31,454 nucleotides of DNA, from positions 1 to 31,454 of the forward strand of contig URPE01000013.1 of assembly GCA_900549625.1 (NCBI GenBank). Reading direction: 5' to 3'. How positions within the stretch are numbered: the stretch's first letter is position 1; each line of letters opens with the position of its first letter. Position numbers and translations under genes: made by a program. Below are positions 7,425-15,491 of this stretch, in pieces. The notes below the pieces were generated by a model. It did not search any database, was not told the origin of the DNA, and saw nothing but the letters and a program-made list of their open reading frames with translations. Source of the DNA: an uncultured Mycoplasmatota bacterium. Lineage in GTDB: Bacteria > Bacillota_I > Bacilli_A > RF39 > UBA660.

Positions 7425-8915
7425 TTATTTTCTTTTTTTCTTTTTCTTCTTTTTATCTTCACTAAAAATGTCATACATAGTTGGCTCTAAGTCATTCTCA
7501 TTAGAATGGTCTTTTTTAGGTTCTTTTTCAAAAGTATCAATAATCTTTGTTGCGTCATCAATTTCTTTAGTAATTTCTCTTTCTGGAGAATTTTTCTCTT
7601 TAGGAGATGATTCTTTTAAAATCTCTTCTTTAGCAATTTTATTTATTTTTATGTTTTCTTTTGGTTCATTTACTTTTTTATTAATTTGTTTCTTTCTCTT
7701 TGGTTTATGTAAGATAATTAATATTAAAACAAATATAACAATTATTGAGCCACCACCTAAATATAATAATACTTGTTTATATTTAGTTATTTCGTCTTTG
7801 TAACTATCAAATAAATTAGTATTATATTTTACATAGCTATTTAGTTCTTTATCATATATATAGTAATCTTCTTTACCGGTTACAATATTCATTGCTTTTA
7901 CTATAACTAAATTATCTTTCTTTATACAGTCGTAGTCTATATCATTTATTTTAACTGTACCTTTAGTAAATCCTTCTAATTCTTTATCCATAGGCATAAT
8001 ATACAAAAGTAATTGATCACTTTTATTTTCGTTATATAATGTGTAACTATTATTATCTTTATTATATATAGCAAAAGATAAGTCACCTTTACCATTTTTA
8101 ATAGCTACTAAAGTAAAGTTTGATACCTCGGAGTAAAAAGCTGGAACCTCGATATCATTAATTTTAATAGTTGTTGCTTCATAAGTTGAAGGTGCTTCTA
8201 TTTTTTTGACATTTTTAACAATAGTATAATCAGAATTACTAATATTAAGTTTGATAGGATTTTCATCTTTTACATTAACATTTATTTTATATTCTTTGGT
8301 ATTACCGGTTTCACTAGTTACAATGACACTAAAAGCATTAGCGCCTTCTGATACCTCAAATTCTCCGGTACCAGTGATGTTTGCATAAGAGCTTGCCTTT
8401 TCCCCTTCAATTGTCACTTTATTAACTGTGTTTGGTACATCAACACTATACTCTAAAGTATCAGCATTAAATTCAGGACTTAACTTATAACCTTTAACGC
8501 TCAAAGATTTCAAGTTGTTATTAGCATCCCTCTGTCTTGGAGCTGTTACGGTAACAACTCTTACAGCACTAATGTTGTTTGTGCTACCATCACTACTAGT
8601 TGCATCCCCTGTTGCTCGAAAACTAATCTGACCAATTCCGGTTGATCGGCATGTTACTGTTAAATACTTAGTTGTGTTTCCTCCATTACTTGTTGCATCG
8701 GCGTACTTTTGACTACAACCACTAGTAGAGCCATTTCCTTCTAAAGAAACATTCCAAGCTGCTACCCCACTAATAGTAAGAGTTGCCGTTACAGAACTAC
8801 CTTGTTCAATCCTAGTAGCACTTAAACTCATACTATAAGATGGAGCCGCATGCACGACACTTATAAGCGATATTGATGCCAATATACCAAAAATTCCTCT
8901 TTTTATTCTTTTCAT
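7425..8915 (-). CDS. Membrane-anchored surface protein with Ig-like and cadherin-like beta-sandwich domains
   Basis: Protein of 496 residues. A signal peptide (1-23, basic MKRIKRG then hydrophobic, ending VHAA) leads to an Ig-like domain with a probable disulfide (about 26-125, Cys67 and Cys89) and a cadherin-like beta-sandwich domain (PF12733 type) at about 132-216 with NNNLKSLSVKGYKLSPEF and LEYSVDVP. A second exported region (220-378) is not recognised. A transmembrane helix (383-402) is followed by a 94-residue cytoplasmic tail rich in Lys and Glu that ends SEDKKKKKKKRK. It follows the dockerin-glucosaminidase gene by 11 bp, so the two are probably cotranscribed and may act at the same site of the envelope. 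Binding the dockerin of that neighbour is an attractive but unproven idea, because the N-terminal domain is Ig-like rather than an obvious cohesin. No terminator was examined beyond the A/T-rich end. Confidence 0.75.
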   Translation of the reverse strand: MKRIKRGIFGILASISLISVVHAAPSYSMSLSATRIEQGSSVTATLTISGVAAWNVSLEGNGSTSGCSQKYADATSNGGNTTKYLTVTCRSTGIGQISFRATGDATSSDGSTNNISAVRVVTVTAPRQRDANNNLKSLSVKGYKLSPEFNADTLEYSVDVPNTVNKVTIEGEKASSYANITGTGEFEVSEGANAFSVIVTSETGNTKEYKINVNVKDENPIKLNISNSDYTIVKNVKKIEAPSTYEATTIKINDIEVPAFYSEVSNFTLVAIKNGKGDLSFAIYNKDNNSYTLYNENKSDQLLLYIMPMDKELEGFTKGTVKINDIDYDCIKKDNLVIVKAMNIVTGKEDYYIYDKELNSYVKYNTNLFDSYKDEITKYKQVLLYLGGGSIIVIFVLILIILHKPKRKKQINKKVNEPKENIKINKIAKEEILKESSPKEKNSPEREITKEIDDATKIIDTFEKEPKKDHSNENDLEPTMYDIFSEDKKKKKKKRK

Positions 8916-8926
8916 TTTTTCCTCCT

Positions 8927-10738
8927 TTAAGCTTGACTTATATTTTTTTGCCCAAGTAGATACTGGCGCATTCTTAGTAAGTCAGCTGAATTAACATTAC
9001 CACTTGTATTAACAAGCCTTGCGGCTTCTAAATAAGCCCCACTAAGTTTTACTTGACCAAGTAAATGTTGACGCATTCTTAGTAAATCGGCTGAGTTAAT
9101 TACACCATCACCTGTTAAATCACCATAAACGACAATTGTTTTTGTTTCACCGGTTTTAAAGCCAATTGTTATACCAGTTCCAACTTTTTGTGAATCGCCT
9201 ACTACACTACCACTTGCATTTTTAAAGGTAAGTTCACTAGATGTCGTCTTTGATTTTAATGTAGAAATTGTTGTATTTAAAGTTGTATTAGTTAGATAAC
9301 TACCCTTAATATTTAAATTCATTCTACTAACATGGGTACTAACTGGTGTAACTTGTGGTTTATTATCATTATTATTGTTATTATTTCCATTATTATTGTT
9401 ATTACTATTACTATTACCATTGAAATTACCAACATACTTACCAGAACTATCTTTACTAGAACCAGTTGCCGCATACACAAGGCCTGCTTTAGCCGGATTA
9501 CTTTCTGATGAATAAGCCCCTATATTATAGAAATTATAAAATCCGACATAAGTATTACCATTATAACTAAATTCTTCACCACTTGTTACAAGCCCTATAG
9601 TAGTTCCAACTTCTTGTCTTGATAAACTTGCTAAATAAATAGGACTAACATTGGCTTCTTTGGCTGCAGTCATAAACATACTTGAATAACTTATTTTATC
9701 AATATTGTCACAACCACTCATAAAAGTACCTTGTAAAACACTTTTTACCATATCTTCCGTATAAAAAGAATTATTACCTAAATCTTCAAACATTAAAATA
9801 CTATCTTCTTCTAAGAAATTTCTAGGATCTAGAAAATAGGCCGTTACCTCAGTTGACCCAACATACCAACTACCTTCTGTGTTAGTATTAGAAGCATCAA
9901 CACACTTAGCACAACTATTTTTATTGATGGAACTAACCCATTTTTCTCTTTCTACCGATGTATTAAAATCTAAATTAGTTTTTATGGCTTCAAAAGTCCA
10001 ATTAGGTCTATTCTTATGTATTACTCGTAACCATTTTTTATAAGTTTCTGGAAATCCTTGTGCATCTAATTTCTTTTCAAAGTCAGTATCGCTAACCGTA
10101 CTAGTTCCACCCTCTTCCCTGCCGGTTACTGGGTGAGTCGTATATTCAGGCATATTATTGTATACGGGAATTTGAAAATGCAGAGCTAAACTAAGTAAGC
10201 CATTATTTTTATAGGAATGATAACTTGTACTTGCCTCATTATAAGGTGCTGCTAAATTAGCCATATATTGATGATTATATGTACCATAATAGCTACTTGG
10301 ATTAACATTAAACTTTTTTAAATAACTTGTATTTTGGCCCATGGCAATATACGAAGAAGAAATAAACTTAGCCCCGCCAACAATAGCTTTTTTAGGACTA
10401 GTCCAAGGTCTATCATATGGGTCAATAAATTCTTCACCATCGACATTTAAATAAGTACTACAAACATAACCGCTTTTGCCATTATAATATATGTTATACC
10501 AGCCGGCACTACAACCAGTACCACTACTCTTATTAGAACTTTTTAAAACAACTTTATAGCCTTGATATAAATATCCTAAAGAAGAATAACCAGTACCAGG
10601 ACCACTTCTAAATCTTACCTCATCAGCATTAACAACCGCGTTAATCTCATCAGTCGCATAAACAGTACTAGGAACTAACACACATACTAGAATATTTAAA
10701 CATAATAAAATATTTAAAAATTTATAAAACTTCTTCAT
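8927..10738 (-). CDS. Secreted SH3-glucosaminidase-dockerin autolysin with rearranged catalytic segments
   Basis: Protein of 603 residues. Order: signal peptide (1-29), bacterial SH3 domain (about 35-98, VRFRSGPGTGYSSLG), a segment with WTSPKKAIVGGAKFI, MGQNTSYLKKFNV, HQYMANLAAP and IPVYNNMP (108-198), then a segment with WLRVIHKNRPNWTFEAI, FLDPRNFLEE, VSPIYLASLSRQEVGT and FYNFYNIGAYS (235-410), a poly-Asn linker (438-459), a dockerin-associated module (463-537) and a type I dockerin (538-597). The catalytic family is the endo-beta-N-acetylglucosaminidase group (GH73-like), with Glu376 of RQEVG the likely general acid. In the family as I know it the WTSPKKAIVGGAKFI segment follows the FYNFYNIGAYS segment; here it precedes it. 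The first dockerin repeat keeps a calcium loop (GDLTGDGVINSADLL); the second (VNTSGNVNSADLL) has lost acidic ligands. Probable role: peptidoglycan cleavage during growth or separation. Ribosome binding site AGGAGG. Confidence 0.82.
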   Translation of the reverse strand: MKKFYKFLNILLCLNILVCVLVPSTVYATDEINAVVNADEVRFRSGPGTGYSSLGYLYQGYKVVLKSSNKSSGTGCSAGWYNIYYNGKSGYVCSTYLNVDGEEFIDPYDRPWTSPKKAIVGGAKFISSSYIAMGQNTSYLKKFNVNPSSYYGTYNHQYMANLAAPYNEASTSYHSYKNNGLLSLALHFQIPVYNNMPEYTTHPVTGREEGGTSTVSDTDFEKKLDAQGFPETYKKWLRVIHKNRPNWTFEAIKTNLDFNTSVEREKWVSSINKNSCAKCVDASNTNTEGSWYVGSTEVTAYFLDPRNFLEEDSILMFEDLGNNSFYTEDMVKSVLQGTFMSGCDNIDKISYSSMFMTAAKEANVSPIYLASLSRQEVGTTIGLVTSGEEFSYNGNTYVGFYNFYNIGAYSSESNPAKAGLVYAATGSSKDSSGKYVGNFNGNSNSNNNNNGNNNNNNDNKPQVTPVSTHVSRMNLNIKGSYLTNTTLNTTISTLKSKTTSSELTFKNASGSVVGDSQKVGTGITIGFKTGETKTIVVYGDLTGDGVINSADLLRMRQHLLGQVKLSGAYLEAARLVNTSGNVNSADLLRMRQYLLGQKNISQA

Positions 10739-10822
10739 ATCATCCTAGCCTCCTATTTACATCAGAATTATATCAAATAAAAGGCTTTTTTTAAAGTCTT
10801 CTAAAATTTTTTTTGTAAATAA

Positions 10823-10870
10823 ACTATCAAATGTTGTTAATTATTAAATTTTAAGGTATAATTTGATAGT
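10823..10870. repeat. 10-bp inverted repeat flanking the LCP gene promoter
   Basis: ACTATCAAAT (10823-10832) and its exact complement ATTTGATAGT (10861-10870) sit one base before the -35 box and over the end of the -10 box. The placement suggests an operator pair for a regulator that occludes or loops the promoter. The protein is unknown. Confidence 0.5.
10834..10862 (+). promoter_or_regulatory. Sigma-A promoter of the LCP-family gene
   Basis: TTGTTA (10834-10839), 17-bp spacer, TATAAT (10857-10862). A second TATAAT-like box lies at 10870-10875. The start codon is at 10904 with a GGGGTTG ribosome binding site. Confidence 0.6.
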
Positions 10871-10903
10871 ATAATAAAGAAATAAATAGATAGGGGTTGT
10901 TTT

Positions 10904-12895
10904 ATGAGAGTCTTCTTAAAAAAACTAAAAAACACTAAAAAAGGTATGAAATTTACGTATTTTTTTGCTTTAATAACTTATATAGTAACACTAGTACTCT
11001 TTACTAAAAGTATATTAAGTCTAGTTGGTATTGAAACAGTTATTAGAACAATATTGATAATTGTCTTCATCTTGTATGGCTTAATATATATGATTTTTGC
11101 TCTTGCTAAAATGTTTCAAAATAAAAGACTTGGGTTTACTATTATAAGTATTATAACACTTTTACTAGCGCTTATATTTGGCTTTGGTTCTTATTACATA
11201 GACAAATTATATGGTAAACTTGAGAACTTAACAACAAAAGAAACTAGTACTTATACAACTGTCTTACTTGGTTTAAATGGCACAAGTTATGATAGTGATA
11301 TAACAATTGGTTTAATAAGTGATGAAAAAGACCGAACTGGTTATATTTTACCACTTGAATTTATGAAAAAAGAAAAGATGAACAATGAAACTAAATATTA
11401 TAGTAATTATACTGAATTAATTGAAGCCTTGTATAATAAAGAGGTTGATGCAATATTTATTACTAAAGATTATAAGACAATATATGGAAATGAAGATAAG
11501 TATCAAAATATTGGTACTGAAACAACTATTTTAAAAGAATATCAAAAAGAAATGAAAACTGAAGAAAGTGAATTACTAACTTCTACTAAAAGTTTAACTG
11601 AACCATTTACCGTTTTAGTTATGGGTGTAGATTCTGATGAAAAAGATGGACTTGATGCCAATGCCGCATTTAATGGTGATACACTTATCCTTGTAACATT
11701 TAATCCGAAAACTTTAACTGCTACGATGTTTAGTATTCCAAGGGATTTATATGTTCCTATTATAAGTAGTTATGGTTCTCAAATAACAACTAATAAAGTA
11801 AATTCATCTGCTGCTTATGGTACAGCAAGTACCGTTAATACAATTAAAAACTTAACTGGTATTGATATTGATTATTTTGTTAAAGTTAATTTCCAAGGTG
11901 TAATTGACTTAGTAAATACTTTAGGTGGTATTGATGTTGATGTTGAAGCACCTGATTATGACTATTATATTTCACAATGGGGAGAAGGAAATCTTTGTGA
12001 AAGTGACGCTAATAGAACTTATATTCACCCAGTCTGTATGAAAACTGGTTGGCAACATTTAAACGGTGAACAAGCTCTAGCTTATGCTAGAAATAGACAT
12101 GGATTTTTAATGAGTGACTTAGCTCGTAATAAACACCAACAACAAATTATCGAAGCTGTGGCTAAAAAACTTGTTAAAACCTCAAACTTTAGTGAATTTG
12201 AAAAATTACTTGATACAGTAAGTAACAATATTGCTACCAACATGAAAACTAGTCAAATATTATCATTCTATCAAAGCTTAAAAGGTATGTTAGTTCAAGC
12301 CTTAAATGGCGAAGATTTTATAACAATTGAAAAAACACAAATACAAACATTTAGTTTTAAAAATGTTTATGGCCTTGATTGCTTGGGATATTATTCAGGT
12401 TCACTTGATGCGATCACTACTTTAATGAAAGAAAACTTAGGTCTAACAAGTATTAAGACAGTTAAGACATTTAGTTATGATTATTCAGAAGATTATGAAC
12501 TTGATAGTGAAACAACTGGTAAAGGTATTTACAGTGGTGCAAAAAAGCCAGATCAAAGTATTTATGGTAACTATAATAATACAACTAAAAATGATAAAAC
12601 TGAATCTAATAGCAGTGATAATGATAATGATAGTGATGATGATTTAGATAATTCAAATAGTTCAAATAATAACTCTAATAATAGTAGTAATAGTAGTAGT
12701 AACAATAATACTAATGATACTGATAATAATAATTCTAATAACAACAATAATAGTAGTTCTAATACTAATGACAATTCAAGTAAAAATGATGATACAAAAA
12801 ATGATAACAGTAATAGTTCTAGTTCAAGTGATAATACTGGTTCTGATAATAGTACTAGTGATACTCTACCTACTATTCCTGGTAATCCTGAATAA
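10904..12895 (+). CDS. LytR-CpsA-Psr family cell-wall glycopolymer ligase with long low-complexity tail
   Basis: Protein of 663 residues. Three hydrophobic segments (17-39, 45-66, 77-99) anchor it, where typical LytR-type proteins have one. An accessory exported region (about 115-225, with ALYNKEVDAIFIT) resembles a periplasmic-binding-like fold. The LCP domain spans about 234-425: FTVLVMGVDSDEKDG, FNGDTLILVTFNP, SIPRDLYV, NKVNSSAAYG, GGIDVDVEAP and GEQALAYARNRHG, with the conserved Arg and Asp residues that bind the pyrophosphate. Family members transfer undecaprenyl-linked glycopolymers such as teichoic acids to peptidoglycan outside the membrane. The last 100 residues are almost only Ser, Asn, Asp and Thr, encoded by near-repetitive AAT/AGT/GAT codons. 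It is divergent from the autolysin gene, which fits a cell-wall locus. Terminator follows. Confidence 0.92.
   Translation: MRVFLKKLKNTKKGMKFTYFFALITYIVTLVLFTKSILSLVGIETVIRTILIIVFILYGLIYMIFALAKMFQNKRLGFTIISIITLLLALIFGFGSYYIDKLYGKLENLTTKETSTYTTVLLGLNGTSYDSDITIGLISDEKDRTGYILPLEFMKKEKMNNETKYYSNYTELIEALYNKEVDAIFITKDYKTIYGNEDKYQNIGTETTILKEYQKEMKTEESELLTSTKSLTEPFTVLVMGVDSDEKDGLDANAAFNGDTLILVTFNPKTLTATMFSIPRDLYVPIISSYGSQITTNKVNSSAAYGTASTVNTIKNLTGIDIDYFVKVNFQGVIDLVNTLGGIDVDVEAPDYDYYISQWGEGNLCESDANRTYIHPVCMKTGWQHLNGEQALAYARNRHGFLMSDLARNKHQQQIIEAVAKKLVKTSNFSEFEKLLDTVSNNIATNMKTSQILSFYQSLKGMLVQALNGEDFITIEKTQIQTFSFKNVYGLDCLGYYSGSLDAITTLMKENLGLTSIKTVKTFSYDYSEDYELDSETTGKGIYSGAKKPDQSIYGNYNNTTKNDKTESNSSDNDNDSDDDLDNSNSSNNNSNNSSNSSSNNNTNDTDNNNSNNNNNSSSNTNDNSSKNDDTKNDNSNSSSSSDNTGSDNSTSDTLPTIPGNPE
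12560..12880 (+). repeat. Low-complexity Ser/Asn/Asp-coding tract
   Basis: The 3' end of the LCP gene consists of reiterated AAT, AGT, GAT and ACT codons. The tract is imperfect but trinucleotide-like, so it could change length by recombination or slippage without shifting frame. It also generates a meaningless Leu/Ser-rich antisense frame. Confidence 0.7.
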
Positions 12896-12917
12896 ACGAG
12901 TTAAGGCTCGTTTTTTT
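12894..12917 (+). terminator. Intrinsic terminator of the LCP-family gene
   Basis: AAACGAG, loop TTAAGG, CTCGTTT, then seven T in total. The TAA stop codon (12893-12895) overlaps the 5' arm. Confidence 0.75.
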
Positions 12918-12935
12918 AATGCTTTTTATATAAAT

Positions 12936-12960
12936 TAAAAAAGAAACCTATTATGGTTTC
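12936..12960 (-). terminator. Intrinsic terminator of the GH31 gene
   Basis: Minus strand GAAACC (12960-12955), loop, GGTTTC (12948-12943), then a T run. The convergent LCP terminator lies 18 bp away, so the two opposing transcripts are insulated. Confidence 0.7.
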
Positions 12961-12971
12961 CTGGTAGTTTT

Positions 12972-15350
12972 TTATATTTCAGAGACATACTCCATAAGAC
13001 GCATGAACATCTTGATGAATTTACTTTCAAGTCCCCTACTTTTTAATTTTTTAATCATAATTCTTTTCTTTTTGATATCTAATTTATCATCAAAGATGAT
13101 ATCAGCAAGCATGATTTTTAAATTAGTTTTAATTTGTAAATCATTTATAATGGAGTCTATATCTTCATTAATAAGACGGGCAGCATCTATTTCAATATCT
13201 TTTCCTTTACAATTAATAGAAAGTTGACTCGTTGTTTTAACATTACTTACTTCGACTATAAAGTCATTATCCATCACATAAGAAACAGAATCTACTATAT
13301 CTTTATCAATATAAGTAATTACTTCATCTGCTTTTCTGGTATTTCTAAATCTAACAACATAATCTCTTGTTTCTGGGATAATACCACTTTTACCCTCAGT
13401 TGGTCTAATAATAACCGTATAGTTATTTTGTAAGTAGTTATAATCAATAGATGTCTTTATATAATAACCATTTTCATACATTGATGATTCACCATCATCT
13501 TCATATAATTCATAAATATTACTTTTACCGGGAAAAATATGGATTTCCATTTTTTTAGGTGCCTTAGTATCATTAATGTTCTCATCAATAATAGATTCAG
13601 GAATAATAGATCCACTACGAGCAAAAACTGGATAATCCTCGTCTTTATAAAAGGCAACATAACGTTTATTACCAATAAACTTTTTACCAGTTTTAAAGTC
13701 ATACCAAATACCATCTGGTAAAAATACTCTATGTACAGTTCTGTTCATTAAAGTATCTTTGCTATGAATAATTGGACTTACTAAAAGTTCACTACCAAAC
13801 TTATATTCATTTTTATAGTCTGGTTCATCATATATTTCTGGATTATCATAATATAATGGCATAATAAGTGGTATACCGTTTTGATGATACTTATAAGATT
13901 CAGTATATATATAGGGAATCAACTCATGTCTTAGTCTTGCGTAATCTTCTGTAATTTTAAGGGTTTTAACATCCCATTTCCAAGGTTCACGTTTATAGTA
14001 TTTACCACCTAAAGAAGCTAGTCTAAATATTGGACTAAAGACGCCAAGTTCAATATATCTAATATAAAGGTTTGCATCTTCAACGCCACCCATGTATCCC
14101 CCAATATCATGGCTCCAAAAACTAAGACCTTTATTACTACCTAAAGCATTGAAATAAGGAATATTTTTTAAAGTATCCCAAGAAACAAGAGTATTGCCAC
14201 TATATAAAACAGGATATCTATGACTAGCAATATTTGTATTACGAGCAAGAATCATGCCTCTTTTATAAGGATTAGTATTTTCTTTATCAAAGTGATAATG
14301 AACCAATGCTCGGTTTAGGTATGGGTTTTTAGTGTCTTTTAAGTCTAGGAAAAAGAAATCAACACCCATATTTTCCAAAGGCTTTATCAAAATATTTAAG
14401 TAATTGTCAATAATTGTTCTATCTAAAACATTAAAAGGAATAACGCTTCTATCACTTATCCCTAAGTTACGCGCAACTGTTTCATAGTTATCTTCATGGG
14501 GCATTATGCCTTCACTAGGGTCCATCATAAGACCAAGTTTAATATTATGTTCATGTAGATATTTAACTAAAAAACTAGGGTCACTAAATAAATTACGATT
14601 AAAAGTAAAACCAGTATGATATAAGCTTAAATCTTTAGCATCTTTTAAATGCCAATACTCAGGAAGAAGTAAAACACTTATTGGTATTTTATATTTATTA
14701 AAATTACTTATTAACTCATCTATATTAGCAAAGTTATAAATTTCACTTTTATTCCACCATATACCTAGAGCATAACGTGGTATCATTGGTGGGTAACCTG
14801 TAAGTGTATAATAATCTGTTAAACAAAGACCAAAGTCTCTACGATACATGAATACATAAGTATCTATTCTTTTGGTAGAAGAAGGCATTAAAAAGCCATC
14901 ACTACTAAGGATCATGCTGTTACTATCATCTAGTGATACAAAGCCATCAGTTGAATATAAGCCCTTTTTGATATCGATTTTATCAAGATTAAAACCATCC
15001 CCACTAGTGCCAAAATTACGAACTTCTTTATTTTTGAAATACCATGATTTATCAGTATTTAAAAGCATTATCTCTAAATTAAGGCCTTCAAATGGTTTAC
15101 CCTTTTGATACTTTAACATGAAATACTTAGTTGTAATTTCTAAGTATCTATCATCTTGAACAACCTTGAAATTAGGAATAGGAAAATCTCTATTAATAAC
15201 TTGTTCTGTTAAATCATCACAAAAAATACCTTCTCTTGAATATTCTAATCTTACTAGTCTTTCTGTTAAAACTGTAATTCGGTAATTACTACCTGTAAAT
15301 ACCGCCCCAGACTTGCTTTTTGCCTTTTCATAGTCAATACCAAAGTTCAC
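12972..15350 (-). CDS. Glycoside hydrolase family 31 homologue with altered catalytic residues
   Basis: Protein of 792 residues, no signal peptide, so cytoplasmic. N-terminal beta domain (1-185), (beta/alpha)8 core (about 186-500) and C-terminal beta domains. Recognisable blocks: GYPPMIPRYALGIWWNKSE, LLLPEYWHL (227-235), YHTGFTFNRNLF, GVDFFFLDLKD (329-339), SHRYPVLYSGNTLVSW (376-390) and FWSHDIGGYMGG (411-422). The Asp336 of FFLDL is in the nucleophile position. The acid/base position, usually Asp in SGDT, is Asn386 (codon AAT at 14195-14193). The DWH motif near the -1 site is YWH (232-234). The blocks resemble the GH31 branch whose motif is WWIDWQQ. Substrate cannot be read; alpha-glucan or alpha-galactosaminide-like substrates occur in the family. 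The start is GTG with an AGGGGTGA ribosome binding site; the ATG two bases upstream is immediately stopped. Confidence 0.85.
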   Translation of the reverse strand: MNFGIDYEKAKSKSGAVFTGSNYRITVLTERLVRLEYSREGIFCDDLTEQVINRDFPIPNFKVVQDDRYLEITTKYFMLKYQKGKPFEGLNLEIMLLNTDKSWYFKNKEVRNFGTSGDGFNLDKIDIKKGLYSTDGFVSLDDSNSMILSSDGFLMPSSTKRIDTYVFMYRRDFGLCLTDYYTLTGYPPMIPRYALGIWWNKSEIYNFANIDELISNFNKYKIPISVLLLPEYWHLKDAKDLSLYHTGFTFNRNLFSDPSFLVKYLHEHNIKLGLMMDPSEGIMPHEDNYETVARNLGISDRSVIPFNVLDRTIIDNYLNILIKPLENMGVDFFFLDLKDTKNPYLNRALVHYHFDKENTNPYKRGMILARNTNIASHRYPVLYSGNTLVSWDTLKNIPYFNALGSNKGLSFWSHDIGGYMGGVEDANLYIRYIELGVFSPIFRLASLGGKYYKREPWKWDVKTLKITEDYARLRHELIPYIYTESYKYHQNGIPLIMPLYYDNPEIYDEPDYKNEYKFGSELLVSPIIHSKDTLMNRTVHRVFLPDGIWYDFKTGKKFIGNKRYVAFYKDEDYPVFARSGSIIPESIIDENINDTKAPKKMEIHIFPGKSNIYELYEDDGESSMYENGYYIKTSIDYNYLQNNYTVIIRPTEGKSGIIPETRDYVVRFRNTRKADEVITYIDKDIVDSVSYVMDNDFIVEVSNVKTTSQLSINCKGKDIEIDAARLINEDIDSIINDLQIKTNLKIMLADIIFDDKLDIKKKRIMIKKLKSRGLESKFIKMFMRLMEYVSEI

Positions 15351-15444
15351 ATTATCACCCCTATATCATCAAAATTATATAATATTTTTAAATAAAATAC
15401 TAGAGGGTTTTCTGATGCAATATTTTAATAGCAATTATTATAAA

Positions 15445-15484
15445 GAAAAAAGAATAAACTTTCTATAAAAAATTTATTCTTTTT
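15445..15484 (-). terminator. AT-rich intrinsic terminator of hisS
   Basis: Minus strand AAAAGAATAAA, a 14-base loop, TTTATTCTTTTTT. It begins eight bases after the hisS stop, separating it from the GH31 gene, which therefore probably has its own start signals in the 15351-15444 interval. Confidence 0.65.
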
Positions 15485-15491
15485 CAACTAT

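Noticed and set aside
7425..8915. Cohesin domain in the Ig-like protein as direct dockerin receptor
   Set aside because: The N-terminal domain lacks recognisable cohesin sequence; kept only as a hypothesis of partnership, not as a cohesin call.
12571..12774. Long Leu/Ser-rich frame on the minus strand inside the LCP tail
   Set aside because: It is the antisense shadow of AAT/AGT/GAT codon repeats; no ribosome binding site and no independent protein character.
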